23,916 bases of DNA from Dehalococcoidia bacterium UBA5748 (GCA_002419135.1 DIFM01000028.1:1-23916); one strand, 5' to 3'. Counted from the first letter of the stretch, positions 1 through 8,417 are shown. Notes: generated by a model not told the origin, from the sequence alone. Made by a program: numbers and translations.

Positions 1-2
1 TC

Positions 3-176
3 CTACATTTTTGAGACAGGCTCGTAAGGTCGTGGGAAGTTTATTAGAAAAATAGCCAGGGTATTGCGTTTCTTCCTGATAACGGCAACTATAGTCGGCA
101 GAAAATATATAGCCAGGCTGAAAACAAATAATGTTAAGCCGATAATGCTGCTGAAAAAGAACTCAAAAAACTCCAT
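3..176 (-). CDS. Truncated superinfection-immunity-like small membrane protein
   Basis: A 57-residue protein starting MEFFEFFF. One hydrophobic helix (about residues 8-29) leads into YFLPTIVAVIRKKRNTLAIF, which I recognise as the core of the Imm_superinfect small membrane protein family (phage T4 Imm-like). In that family a second helix normally follows, with a GW..IGW-type motif. Here the frame turns into a short unrelated tail (FPRPYEPVSKM) and stops at the window edge, so the second helix is missing. I chose the ATG at 176 because GGAG lies five bases upstream; an in-frame ATG at 218 is possible but lacks such a site. It follows comEC on the same strand. The family call rests on a short motif, and the function in this host is unknown. 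Confidence 0.55.
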   Translation of the reverse strand: MEFFEFFFSSIIGLTLFVFSLAIYFLPTIVAVIRKKRNTLAIFLINFPRPYEPVSKM

Positions 177-228
177 TTCGACTCCGTTAATACAATAATT
201 TTTGCATTTTATCAGCAATTAAAGATTT

Positions 229-2673
229 TTACCAGTGTTCCGCAATCAACCACAAACGCATTCCGTCGCTGATAAACTCTATCGTTCCGTTTTTGTCGGT
301 TCTGTAAATATTTTGCTCTCCCATTATCTCAACCAGTCTTTCGTTTACTTCCTCATTCGGGTGTCCGTAGTCATTATCCGTTCCGACGGAAATAACCGCA
401 ACTTGCGGTCTGCAAACGTTTAAGAATTCAACAGAAGTGGATGAACTTGAGCCGTGATGCCCCACTTTCAGTATAGTAGCCTGTGGTATCAACCTGTCTG
501 TGATAAGTTCCAACTCTGCATACTTACCCACATCTGCCGTCAGTAAAAAGCTGATTTCCCCGAAAGCTACGTCGAGTACCACGGCGTTGTTATCGATATC
601 CGCTCCCGTGTCCTCGAAGTATTCACGTTGGGGATTTAGCACATCTATTATTGCATTATCGATATTGATTTGCTGTCCTGCCTGAGCCAGCGTGACCGGA
701 ATACTTTTTTCTTCAATCAGTGATAGCCACTCATCGTAAACCGGCAGGTAGCTTTCCGACTTTGTAGTCAAAATATGTTCCACTTTATATCTTTTCAGCA
801 CTTCCACCAATCCGGTAATATGGTCGTCGTGGGGATGGGTTAAAACCACCAGCTCGATTGTCCTGTCCCGGAATGGCATTTTTTCGCTCAAAGCCAGATT
901 TAAAGCCTGCCCGCTCGGACCGCCGTCAATCAGCACCTGTATGTTCCCCTTTTGAAGGAGAACGGCATCGCCCTGCCCGATATCCAGAAAGGAAACATGC
1001 AGCTTATCGTCCGGTGCCGCATTTACGGAGCTGAAAACGAGAACAACTGCCGTAATTATCAGAAGAGCAGTAATTTTCACCGGGCGGCGCAGTAAAAAAC
1101 TCTGCTCCGGTTGTTCTTTTCTGTCGTTTGTTTTACCGGATAATCGGGTATATTCCGCTTCCTCTTTAACTGTTGGGGTAAAAAACCCGTATCTGTTTGC
1201 TGCCCAAATTATTACTGCCAGCCCGATATAATATATCCACACATAAATTGTATTGAAGCTGCCGGTATCTATGTATGCTATCGAGAGCCCGGCAAACCCC
1301 TCTACGATTACGATCATATAAGAAAGTATCAGCCATAACAACCAGCCGAAAATCTGTGATAAAGGTAAGAGAAACAAACCTGTCGCTGCGGTAAGCGTCC
1401 CCAGTACAATAATCCCGATAAGCACCGGCAATATCAGAAGTGTCGCCAGCGGGCTTACGATAGAGATAATACCGAAATAGTAGGCAATCAGCGGCAGTAC
1501 CCCTGCCAGTGCCGCCAGTGTTACCGCCAGACTGTCATAAGTAAGTTTTGTTATCTTCAACACAGTAGGGAATCTGTCCGGCAGCCTGTTTATCATATTA
1601 TTTCCCAAACTTTGCAGTGCTGGCAATATAAAAATCAATCCGCACATAGCGGAAAAGCTCATCTGAAAGGAGGCGGTGTAAACAACCTGCGGGTCGCAGG
1701 CGGCCATTACAGCAGCGGCAAATACCAAAGCAGTTATGGCGTTTCGCTGACGCCCGGTAAGCTCTGCTGCCAGAAAGATGCTTGCCATTATGGCGCTCCT
1801 GACGACAGGCGCCTGCAGACCGGTAAGAATGGCATACAGCCAGATAACACTCAGCGCCAGCCAGATATACAAGTAGTGCCGCCTTCCGAAAAGAGCCAAT
1901 CCGATGCCTAGCATAATACCTGCCACGATTGCGGTATGCAGACCGGATATCGCCAGCAGGTGAGCGGTTCCGGTGAGCGAAAAGTCTTCTTTCAAATCAT
2001 CTGGGATATTGCTGCGGATACCCAGAAGCATGGCTTGAGCCAGTGAAGCCTGCGGTTCCGGTAAAACCCTTGTCAGAGATTGCGACAGCTCTGACCTTAG
2101 TGAATATACCCACTCAAGAAGAGCAAAACCCTGTCCGCTTTCGGTAAGTTTTATTTGCGGATAGAGCATTGTGGAGTAGATATTTTCATGTGAAAGATAA
2201 GCGGCGTAGTCGAAATCCTCGAATACGGGAGGTGTTTTCAGTTCCCCCGTTATCATTAATACGTCTCCGTAACTGTAAGCGGGATATCCGGGAACAAAAA
2301 CCAGCACCTTGCCTTCTACTTCACGTTGCCCTTCATCAGTTTCAACAAAGCTGGATTTTATTACAAGTCTGGTATTACCATCCCTGACATCCGGGTCGTC
2401 ACTAATCATACCGATAACAGTCACCGTTCCCTTGTCGTTAAAAAAGTTGATAAAGCTCGAATCGTTTTCCGGGAGGCGGTCATATGCCCAAACGGAAGCG
2501 GAAAAAATGGATACGATACAAAGTGCCGCCAGTATTATCTGTTTTTGATATTTTTTTAAAAGCAGCAGGGGGAGGGGCAATAGCCCCGTCAATATAAGTA
2601 CTGCCGGCAGTTCGAAATTAAATCCGATGACAATACCGGCTATCCAGCTGATACCCAGGCAGATTAGAATCAT
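229..2673 (-). CDS. comEC: ComEC/Rec2 family DNA uptake channel with metallo-beta-lactamase domain
   Basis: An 814-residue polytopic membrane protein with the full ComEC layout. An N-terminal helix cluster with an OB-like extracellular segment (about 1-190) comes first. The Competence domain follows, marked by HLLAISGLHTAIVAG from about residue 238 and many helices to about 500. A C-terminal metallo-beta-lactamase domain (about 553-814) carries DIGQGDA, HPHDDH (613-618), LTADVG and KVGHHGSS. Known role: ComEC carries one DNA strand across the cytoplasmic membrane during transformation, and its lactamase domain is thought to degrade the other strand. The metal-binding motif is intact and the length is normal, so it looks functional. 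It lies 135 bases downstream of the ComEA-like gene. A nine-codon ORF ends directly against its ATG. Confidence 0.95.
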   Translation of the reverse strand: MILICLGISWIAGIVIGFNFELPAVLILTGLLPLPLLLLKKYQKQIILAALCIVSIFSASVWAYDRLPENDSSFINFFNDKGTVTVIGMISDDPDVRDGNTRLVIKSSFVETDEGQREVEGKVLVFVPGYPAYSYGDVLMITGELKTPPVFEDFDYAAYLSHENIYSTMLYPQIKLTESGQGFALLEWVYSLRSELSQSLTRVLPEPQASLAQAMLLGIRSNIPDDLKEDFSLTGTAHLLAISGLHTAIVAGIMLGIGLALFGRRHYLYIWLALSVIWLYAILTGLQAPVVRSAIMASIFLAAELTGRQRNAITALVFAAAVMAACDPQVVYTASFQMSFSAMCGLIFILPALQSLGNNMINRLPDRFPTVLKITKLTYDSLAVTLAALAGVLPLIAYYFGIISIVSPLATLLILPVLIGIIVLGTLTAATGLFLLPLSQIFGWLLWLILSYMIVIVEGFAGLSIAYIDTGSFNTIYVWIYYIGLAVIIWAANRYGFFTPTVKEEAEYTRLSGKTNDRKEQPEQSFLLRRPVKITALLIITAVVLVFSSVNAAPDDKLHVSFLDIGQGDAVLLQKGNIQVLIDGGPSGQALNLALSEKMPFRDRTIELVVLTHPHDDHITGLVEVLKRYKVEHILTTKSESYLPVYDEWLSLIEEKSIPVTLAQAGQQINIDNAIIDVLNPQREYFEDTGADIDNNAVVLDVAFGEISFLLTADVGKYAELELITDRLIPQATILKVGHHGSSSSTSVEFLNVCRPQVAVISVGTDNDYGHPNEEVNERLVEIMGEQNIYRTDKNGTIEFISDGMRLWLIAEHW

Positions 2674-2703
2674 CTAATATGTCGGCTCCATTCTATTCTG
2701 CAT
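2674..2703 (-). other. Possible nine-codon leader ORF abutting comEC
   Basis: An ORF of ATG plus eight codons (MQNRMEPTY) ends in TAG immediately before the comEC ATG, giving the junction TAGATG. AAGGAG lies about eleven bases upstream of its start. The only GGAG in front of comEC sits inside this ORF, twelve bases from the comEC ATG, which is a long spacing. Translation of comEC by reinitiation from this leader is therefore plausible, but it is an inference from arrangement alone. Confidence 0.3.
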
Positions 2704-2808
2704 TTATGAATCTACTCCTTCAATTTGTCTGTTTATCACCCGATAAAGTCCTTCAAACAGCGTAAGAAGGTTTTCCTTTGAATGAGGGCGGCTTATCCGT
2801 TGGTATTT

Positions 2809-3300
2809 TCAATCATCTACCGTGATCAAACTCTTGATATTATCGAAGGTATTTTCTCCGATTCCCTTCACCTTTAACAATTCATTGGTATTTTTAAATC
2901 CGTCGTTATCTGTGCGGTACTGAATTATGGCATTTGCCCTGGTTTCACCGATTCCCGGCAGGGCTTGAAGCAGCCAGGCTTCGGCGCGGTTGATATTAAT
3001 CTTTTGAGAAGTGTTATTAAGGTTGTTTATTGTCAATTCTATTTGATGCTCCGTTAAATCACTCTCGATACCTCCTGCTGCGTTTAGCAGGGATTTGATA
3101 GAATCGGTACTTTTTAAGGGATAAAAGCCGGGATTATTGACACTGCCGCCCACATAGACGTATTCGGTTGCTGAATCCCCGGGGGTGTCTGCCGGTGTAA
3201 TCAATATTTCCGGCCGGTTGCCGCACCCGGTAAAAGAAAAAAGATTGAAAATAATCAAAATAATCGCTACTATGAAAATAAGGGGAGTTCTTTTTAACAT
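2809..3300 (-). CDS. comEA: ComEA-like DNA receptor: SLBB plus helix-hairpin-helix
   Basis: A 163-residue envelope protein. An N-terminal hydrophobic anchor (about 5-24) ends in FTGC, which could be a non-classical lipobox or simply the end of a membrane helix. An SLBB beta-grasp segment follows (about 46-78: YVYVGGSVNNPGFYPL, LLNAAGG). A paired helix-hairpin-helix module ends the protein (about 98-160), with INRAEAWLLQALPGIG and LLKVKGIG. This order is that of ComEA, which binds incoming double-stranded DNA outside the membrane and passes it to ComEC, encoded next. AAGGAGG lies eight bases before the ATG. A minus-strand promoter lies about 75 bases upstream. Confidence 0.88.
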   Translation of the reverse strand: MLKRTPLIFIVAIILIIFNLFSFTGCGNRPEILITPADTPGDSATEYVYVGGSVNNPGFYPLKSTDSIKSLLNAAGGIESDLTEHQIELTINNLNNTSQKININRAEAWLLQALPGIGETRANAIIQYRTDNDGFKNTNELLKVKGIGENTFDNIKSLITVDD

Positions 3301-3383
3301 TTAATCGTCCTCCTTGAGATGATGCAACTTCATTTGTACCGGATTTTATTAAGAGAAAAGCCAAATGGCAATAATTATCACAC

Positions 3384-3412
3384 AATATAGTGAACCGGGT
3401 TACCTTAGTCAA
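3384..3412 (-). promoter_or_regulatory. Promoter for comEA-comEC
   Basis: Read on the minus strand: TTGACT (3412-3407), a 17-base spacer, then TATATT (3389-3384). This is a good sigma-70-type match and predicts a transcript start near 3377, about 75 bases before the comEA-like ATG. It sits within the 130-base divergent spacer shared with the plus-strand gene at 3431. Confidence 0.65.
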
Positions 3413-3430
3413 ATCTCCGGGAGGTGAAGT

Positions 3431-3694
3431 ATGTTAAAACCGATTAAAGATGCCACGCAATTAAAGCCGGTAGTATTGAGAGCCGTTAAAGCTCTTTACG
3501 GGCAGCATACGGAAAATATTACTATACTTAAAGCAGAGCTTTTCCCGCTGTTCCGTGAACCGAAACAGGGCTGGATGACACATGTGGAATTTAATGATGA
3601 CAGGTTCGTCTTTAATGTTCAGCTTGATGTTCAGATGGATGACGGGACAATCACCCGTGTGGTGGAGTTAAACCGCAATCCTCTGCAAAAATAA
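3431..3694 (+). CDS. Small protein of unknown function
   Basis: An 87-residue soluble protein with no signal peptide or membrane helix. GGAGGTGA lies directly before the ATG, so it is very likely translated. The first 40 residues read as helices (LKPVVLRAVKALYG). The rest reads as beta strands with alternating hydrophobics, including GWMTHVEF and FVFNVQLDVQMDDGTI. The 'Gly-Trp...Val-Glu ... Asp-Asp-Gly' pattern is faintly like GvpO or other small alpha/beta folds, but not enough to assign a family. It is divergent from comEA and convergent with trkA, with five bases between the stop codons. No promoter was evident for it in the short spacer. Confidence 0.75.
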   Translation: MLKPIKDATQLKPVVLRAVKALYGQHTENITILKAELFPLFREPKQGWMTHVEFNDDRFVFNVQLDVQMDDGTITRVVELNRNPLQK

Positions 3695-3699
3695 TTGTA

Positions 3700-4362
3700 C
3701 TAGTTGCCGGTTAGCGCCGAGCGTAATAAAGCCTCATTATCAGGCCTGGTAATGGCAATTATCTGGTCTTCGGCTTGGAGCACGGTGGCAGGAGATGGGG
3801 CAGTAGGGTTAGTGTCACGGTGAATTATCAGCGCTAGAATGCTTTCCGGTGGAAGTGTTAAATCCTTAATAGCTTTGCCGACCGTTTTTGCGTCCGGCTG
3901 TATTTTTATCTCGACTATTTCCAGCCCCTTTTCTTTAATCGATAACAGGTGCATCAACGGGTTGGTAGGAACCTCGTGTTTTATATGTTCGAGAATTATG
4001 GATGTGCTGCTTACGGTGACATCTATCCCCAGTTTTTTAAACAGCATCTCGTGTTTAGGATTGCGAACGCGGGCAATTGTTCGAGGGACATTGAATTTGT
4101 ATTTTGCCACCTGGCAGGCAACCAGATTGTCCTCGTCGTCACCTGTGACCGAAATAAAAATATCGGCTCTATTAGTTCCGGCTTCAGCCAGAACCGCCGT
4201 TTCGCAGCCGTCACCCTTAATACAGACGCTTCCCATCTCATTTACTATGGACTGAACAGTGGAAGCATCTTTTTCGATTATCAATACCTCATGCTGCTCG
4301 TCCAGCAAGGTTCTGGCAAGGTAATAACCGAGGCGCCCGCCGCCGACAATTATTATATACAT
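3700..4362 (-). CDS. trkA: TrkA family potassium-uptake regulator (RCK_N plus RCK_C)
   Basis: A 220-residue cytosolic protein. The RCK_N Rossmann domain (about 1-120) opens with the nucleotide-binding motif VGGGRLG, has an acidic end to beta-2 (IIEKD), and contains the DDEDNLVACQ segment. An RCK_C domain follows (about 140-215: EIVEIKIQPDAKTVGKAI, AEDQIIAITRP). Known role: such subunits form rings that gate Trk/Ktr-type potassium channels in response to nucleotides. Its start lies seven bases after the stop of a half-length TrkA protein, so the two are probably cotranscribed and may assemble together. Confidence 0.9.
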   Translation of the reverse strand: MYIIIVGGGRLGYYLARTLLDEQHEVLIIEKDASTVQSIVNEMGSVCIKGDGCETAVLAEAGTNRADIFISVTGDDEDNLVACQVAKYKFNVPRTIARVRNPKHEMLFKKLGIDVTVSSTSIILEHIKHEVPTNPLMHLLSIKEKGLEIVEIKIQPDAKTVGKAIKDLTLPPESILALIIHRDTNPTAPSPATVLQAEDQIIAITRPDNEALLRSALTGN

Positions 4363-4369
4363 CTGTTCG

Positions 4370-4768
4370 TTAACTCTCCAGCTTTTCCTTCAGCATCTGG
4401 GCAAATATGGTGGTCGGGCTGAGCGCTTCCAATCCCAGCATGCTGTATAAATCCCGCCGCAGCGGGTCGTAAATGCGGCAAATCACTTTGGGGACACAAA
4501 AAATATGCTTGGCGATTTGAGCCGCCATTATGTTGCGGTTATCGCCCTGGGTTACGGCGATGAAAGCATCGGCTTTTTCTATTCCGGCTTTTATAAGAAT
4601 ATCCTCATCAAGCCCGTTTCCCAACAGGGCGTTGCCTTTAAATTCGGGTGGCAGTCTGCGGAAGCTGTCAACATTTAAGTCCAAAGTAATGACTTCGTGG
4701 TTTTCTTTATCCAGAAGTATTGCCAGTTGGGCACCAACACGTCCGCATCCCATGATAATTATTTTCAT
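4370..4768 (-). CDS. Half-length TrkA protein: RCK_N domain only
   Basis: A 132-residue protein consisting of a single RCK_N Rossmann domain. MGCGRVG replaces the usual GxGxxG-type loop, LDLN ends beta-2, and AVTQGDNRNIMAAQIAKH is typical of the family. The RCK_C domain is absent. The reading frame is intact and ends cleanly before the next trkA, so this is a short family member rather than a visible frameshift. It sits between a universal-stress-like gene and a two-domain TrkA, with gaps of 12 and 7 bases. It may form mixed rings with its neighbour; that is inference. Confidence 0.82.
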   Translation of the reverse strand: MKIIIMGCGRVGAQLAILLDKENHEVITLDLNVDSFRRLPPEFKGNALLGNGLDEDILIKAGIEKADAFIAVTQGDNRNIMAAQIAKHIFCVPKVICRIYDPLRRDLYSMLGLEALSPTTIFAQMLKEKLES

Positions 4769-4780
4769 AATAAACCCTGT

Positions 4781-5236
4781 TTATAATTTTGACTGAAGCT
4801 GATGGTCAATAAGAACCCGGCAGGGTGCGTTTTCCAGCACGTACGGGATTACGTCGCCCAGGCAAAACAGCCCGAAGTGCTGTTTATAGGAAATACCCAT
4901 TAAAATCAAATCGACCGCTCTTTTTTTGGCTTCTTCTATTATAGTGGGGCCGATATCTCTGGCCTGCATCATTTCTGTTTCAATAAGGCATCCCTGTTTC
5001 TGACCGATCGATTCAATACTGTTAAGGATGTTTTCAGCGGCATCTATTTTGGTAGTATCTTCGGCATCGAGAGGCAGTGAACGCTCCACGGGTATTACAT
5101 GTATGGCGTAAATCTCACACATATCCCTTTTACTTTTAGAGAGCTTGCATGCCAGCTCGATTGCCCCTTCATCGGCAGTAGTGCCTGCAACCGGAACCAG
5201 TATCTTTGAAAATTCTATCTCGTCTTTTTCAACCAT
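4781..5236 (-). CDS. Universal stress protein (UspA) family
   Basis: About 151 residues with the UspA fold order. An N-terminal strand (FSKILVPVAGTTADEGAIELACKL) is followed by a helical middle and the C-terminal signature GDVIPYVLENAPCRVLI. The glycine loop before it reads MGISYKQHFGLFCLG. It lacks the usual G-x2-G pattern of ATP-binding members, so nucleotide binding is doubtful. I chose the ATG at 5236; an in-frame TTG at 5245 is the alternative. Neither has a clear ribosome-binding site, and the predicted transcript start is only about 16 bases from the ATG. It heads a three-gene unit with two RCK proteins, and USP domains are known partners of ion transporters. Confidence 0.85.
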   Translation of the reverse strand: MVEKDEIEFSKILVPVAGTTADEGAIELACKLSKSKRDMCEIYAIHVIPVERSLPLDAEDTTKIDAAENILNSIESIGQKQGCLIETEMMQARDIGPTIIEEAKKRAVDLILMGISYKQHFGLFCLGDVIPYVLENAPCRVLIDHQLQSKL

Positions 5237-5258
5237 TATTACCAACCATCAAGCGGGT

Positions 5259-5287
5259 ATTATAAACCCTGTCCCCGAAATTTACAA
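5259..5287 (-). promoter_or_regulatory. Promoter for the usp-trkA unit
   Basis: On the minus strand: TTGTAA (5287-5282), a 17-base spacer, then a perfect TATAAT (5264-5259). The predicted start is near 5252, giving a very short leader. It suggests the USP/TrkA trio is transcribed separately from trkA-trkH, which ends 247 bases upstream. Confidence 0.65.
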
Positions 5288-5492
5288 CTGATGCGGGTAT
5301 TTTGCAATAAATTAAGAAAAATTAAAATTGAAAAATGTGAAAATATCGGGTGTTTTTTGATGCGTTTCCCTGTTTTTATTACCATTTTAAGTATTGAAAG
5401 AGGAAAGTGAAAAGACTACATTCGGTATAAATTGTATTTATCCCGCATATCAGGGGGTATAAAAACTAATGAAAGACAGTCGGGCAGCCGAT

Positions 5493-6950
5493 CTATTTCC
5501 ATCTCCAGAAAGTAGGCAGGAACAGTATTAATATGGTGAAAAATTCGAGACGGCCTGCTATCATACAGAAAATCAGCACGCCTTTCCCCAGGGCGGGAAT
5601 AGAGGCATAGTTTTCAAGGGGTCCAACGGCTCCTAATCCCGGACCTACATTGCCGAGGGCGGAAACCGTAGCCGATAGTGCCGTGACTGTATCAAGTCCC
5701 AGTCCGCTCATTATTAAAAAACCGGTTACGGCAACCGAGAAATAGATAATCGCCATTCCGACCGTTTTGTTAACAATGCCCTCGGGTACTATATTTCCTC
5801 CCAGCTTTAAGGGTATCACAGCGCTGGGGTTAAAGGCGTTTTTAATCTGCCGGTAGGCGTATTTTGCCAGTACTAGCACGCGAACTACTTTCAAGGCGCC
5901 GCTGGTCGAACCTGCCGAAGCGCCGGTTACCATCAAGAACAGCAATATCGCTTTTGAAAGTGGAGGCCATGAATTGAAATCGGCAACGGAAAATCCGGTA
6001 CTGGTCATAATGGCTGCTGTTTGAAAAGAACCGTATCTGACAGCTTCTCCGATAGACATACCCATATTGATTATCAAATCCAGGTTGATTAAAAGAGCCG
6101 CGCCAAGGAGCAGTAAAATGTAAAATCTGAACTCCGGATTCTTAAAGAGCTTTCCCGGCTTCCGTCTCCACAGCAGGAAGTAATATAATCCGTAGTTTAC
6201 TCCTGTAGCTATCATAAAGAAGAGCACGATTCCTTCCACCAGCAGGCTGTTGTAGGCGGCGATGCTGAGGTTATAGGCGGCAAATCCTCCCGAGGGGATG
6301 GTGCTAAGGGTCACCATTGTGGAATCGAAATTCGATAAACCTGCTATTTTAAGCAGGATAAACTCCAGGACAGTCATTACTAAATAGATGAGCCACAATA
6401 TTTTGGCGGTATCCCTCATACGTGAAGTAAGGCGTTCATCTTCTTTTCCGCCTGTCCATTCCGCTTCGGCAAGCCTGGCGGCGCCGATTCCCAAAAGCGG
6501 CAGCAGGGCAACGAACAGCATAATGATACCCATACCGCCCAGCCATTGTGTCAAAGAGCGCCAAATCAGAAGCCCCTGATATTGGATGTCTATATTTGTA
6601 AATACCGTTGCGCCCGTCGTGGTAAAACCGGATACCGATTCAAAGAAAGCATCCAGAAAATTCGGCATTGCCCCGCAAAGAGTATAAGGCAGTGCTCCGA
6701 CCAGTGAAATGGATATCCAACCGACAGCAACCAGTGTAACAGCTTCCCTTCGGCTGATGTTTTTCTCTTTGACCTTTATGAGCCTCCATAGTATCATCCC
6801 GATGGCTATGCTTAGAGCCATTGATATGGCAAAGGCTGATACCGCCTGTGATTCTTTTAGGAAAAGGCTCCATAAAAGGGGAATTATCATAGAAACGCCT
6901 ATTATGGCTATGATAAGACCGAGGTAATGCAGAATAGCTTTAATTCTCAT
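5493..6950 (-). CDS. trkH: TrkH/KtrB family potassium transporter subunit
   Basis: A 485-residue polytopic membrane protein with the four pseudo-repeat pore loops of the Trk/Ktr superfamily. They are SGFTTTGAT (107-115), STIPSGGF (216-223), TSTGF (316-320) and ALGNVGPG (431-438), each keeping the selectivity-filter glycine. TQWLGGMGIIML near 135 and the GASAGSTSGALK loop near 343 are also family signatures. Known role: potassium uptake gated by a TrkA ring. It starts seven bases after the stop of the full-length TrkA gene, so the two are surely coexpressed. Length is normal and no defect is visible. Confidence 0.95.
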   Translation of the reverse strand: MRIKAILHYLGLIIAIIGVSMIIPLLWSLFLKESQAVSAFAISMALSIAIGMILWRLIKVKEKNISRREAVTLVAVGWISISLVGALPYTLCGAMPNFLDAFFESVSGFTTTGATVFTNIDIQYQGLLIWRSLTQWLGGMGIIMLFVALLPLLGIGAARLAEAEWTGGKEDERLTSRMRDTAKILWLIYLVMTVLEFILLKIAGLSNFDSTMVTLSTIPSGGFAAYNLSIAAYNSLLVEGIVLFFMIATGVNYGLYYFLLWRRKPGKLFKNPEFRFYILLLLGAALLINLDLIINMGMSIGEAVRYGSFQTAAIMTSTGFSVADFNSWPPLSKAILLFLMVTGASAGSTSGALKVVRVLVLAKYAYRQIKNAFNPSAVIPLKLGGNIVPEGIVNKTVGMAIIYFSVAVTGFLIMSGLGLDTVTALSATVSALGNVGPGLGAVGPLENYASIPALGKGVLIFCMIAGRLEFFTILILFLPTFWRWK

Positions 6951-6957
6951 CAGATTA

Positions 6958-8322
6958 TTACTTAAAGAGTTTTTCTATTGTTTGTACCGATTCCGGCGGA
7001 GTAACTATAACAACATGGTCGCCCGGTTTAATAATTTTATCTTCGGGCGGAATAAAAATTGTCTCATTGTGGATGATTGCCACCACCTTTGTTTCTTTCG
7101 GAAAACCGGATTCAGTAACTTTTTTATTGGCTATTACAGCCTGTGCGCCGGTGACAAATTCAATTGCCTCCAGTTTTTGTCCCTCAATAAGAGAGGCTGA
7201 GATTACGCCGCCGCGAAGCACGAAGCGGATTATTTTATTGGCAGCCAATATGGTAGGTACGGCGGCAACATCGATTCCGATAGCTTCCGCTAAAGGTATA
7301 TATCCGGGTTTGTTGACCACCACCATAACCCGCTGAACGCCGAGAGTTTTTGCCAGTAACGCGCTGAGTATATTAATCTCTTCATTTTCAGAGGTAGCCA
7401 CGAAAGCATCCGCCGAAGATATTCCCTGTTCCAGCAGGAATGCGCGGTCGGTACCGTCTCCCTGGAGTATATCTACCTTCTCCAGCTGTGTGGCAAGTTC
7501 CTGGCAGCGAACAAGGTCCTGCTCGATAAGCTTTACTTTTACCCCTCTTTTTTGGAGCTCGGAAGCGGTTAGTACGCCGACACGGCTTCCGCCAAAAATA
7601 ACCACTCTTTTTGCTGTACGTTTCTTTTGTAAAAAAATCTTACCGAGTTCGTCCATATTATTTGCGGGAACAGCAATATGCAGGCTGTCTCCCTCACTTA
7701 AAACGAAGTCTTTTTCAGGCTCGATTATCTCTCCCTGGTGGATAACGGCAACTATCATACTCGGTTGCGGCAGTGTCAGTGATGTCAGTTTTTTGCTTAC
7801 CAGTGACTCACTTTCTATTTTAAACTCTCTTATTTGCACCAGCCCGTTGGCAAAGTTCTCAACCGGAGTGGAATAGAAACCGGAAAGGATTTCCATTATT
7901 TCCGTGGCGGCTTCCAGCTCGGGATTGATAAAAACATCTATGCCGAGGCTTTTGGGTCTGACTATCTTGCGCGGGGAATTAGGGGTTTTTGCCGGCGCTA
8001 CAAAATAGCCGGAATAATCAATATTGCGTATTCTGGCGGCAGTAGTTACAGCGCCCATCTCTTTCGCCATAAAACAGGTTATCATATTGGTTTCGTCGTT
8101 GTTAGTAACGGCAAGCACCAGGTCTGCACGCTCTATTTCCGCTTCTTTTAATGTTTTGGGTGTGGCCGAATTACCCCTGATTGTTTTTATATCGAGCTGC
8201 CCCTGCAGGGTCTTCAAAGCTGTTTCGGATTGTTCCAGTACAGTGACTTCATACCCTTCCTGAACCAGAAGGGAGGCAATGTGCGAGCCTATTATTCCGC
8301 CTCCGGCTATTATAATATACAC
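6958..8322 (-). CDS. trkA: Full-length TrkA: two RCK_N/RCK_C pairs
   Basis: A 454-residue tandem protein. The first RCK_N (about 1-135, AGGGIIGSHIA) is followed by RCK_C (about 150-225), a second RCK_N (about 230-350, FGGSRVGVLTA) and RCK_C (about 370-454, IIKPGDHVVIV). This duplicated layout matches TrkA partners of TrkH. Two details stand out. About 17 residues rich in Pro and Lys (APAKTPNSPRKIVRPKS) appear inserted late in the first N-domain, and the second glycine loop is GGSRVG. GAGGAG lies about eleven bases before the ATG. A consensus promoter sits about 60 bases upstream. It probably gates the TrkH encoded directly after it. Confidence 0.94.
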   Translation of the reverse strand: MYIIIAGGGIIGSHIASLLVQEGYEVTVLEQSETALKTLQGQLDIKTIRGNSATPKTLKEAEIERADLVLAVTNNDETNMITCFMAKEMGAVTTAARIRNIDYSGYFVAPAKTPNSPRKIVRPKSLGIDVFINPELEAATEIMEILSGFYSTPVENFANGLVQIREFKIESESLVSKKLTSLTLPQPSMIVAVIHQGEIIEPEKDFVLSEGDSLHIAVPANNMDELGKIFLQKKRTAKRVVIFGGSRVGVLTASELQKRGVKVKLIEQDLVRCQELATQLEKVDILQGDGTDRAFLLEQGISSADAFVATSENEEINILSALLAKTLGVQRVMVVVNKPGYIPLAEAIGIDVAAVPTILAANKIIRFVLRGGVISASLIEGQKLEAIEFVTGAQAVIANKKVTESGFPKETKVVAIIHNETIFIPPEDKIIKPGDHVVIVTPPESVQTIEKLFK

Positions 8323-8388
8323 TCTGTCTTCTCCTCGAGATTGATTTGTATTTCCCGATATCTGTATATCATTTATTTCAATTGTTGC

Positions 8389-8417
8389 ATTCTATGCTCT
8401 TGTTTTCAGCCTGTCAA
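8389..8417 (-). promoter_or_regulatory. Promoter for trkA-trkH
   Basis: On the minus strand: perfect TTGACA (8417-8412), a 17-base spacer, then TAGAAT (8394-8389). The predicted start is near 8382, about 60 bases before the trkA ATG. Confidence 0.72.

Noticed and set aside
3134..3412. 92-codon minus-strand frame overlapping comEA
   Set aside because: Out-of-frame shadow of the comEA-like gene and its promoter.
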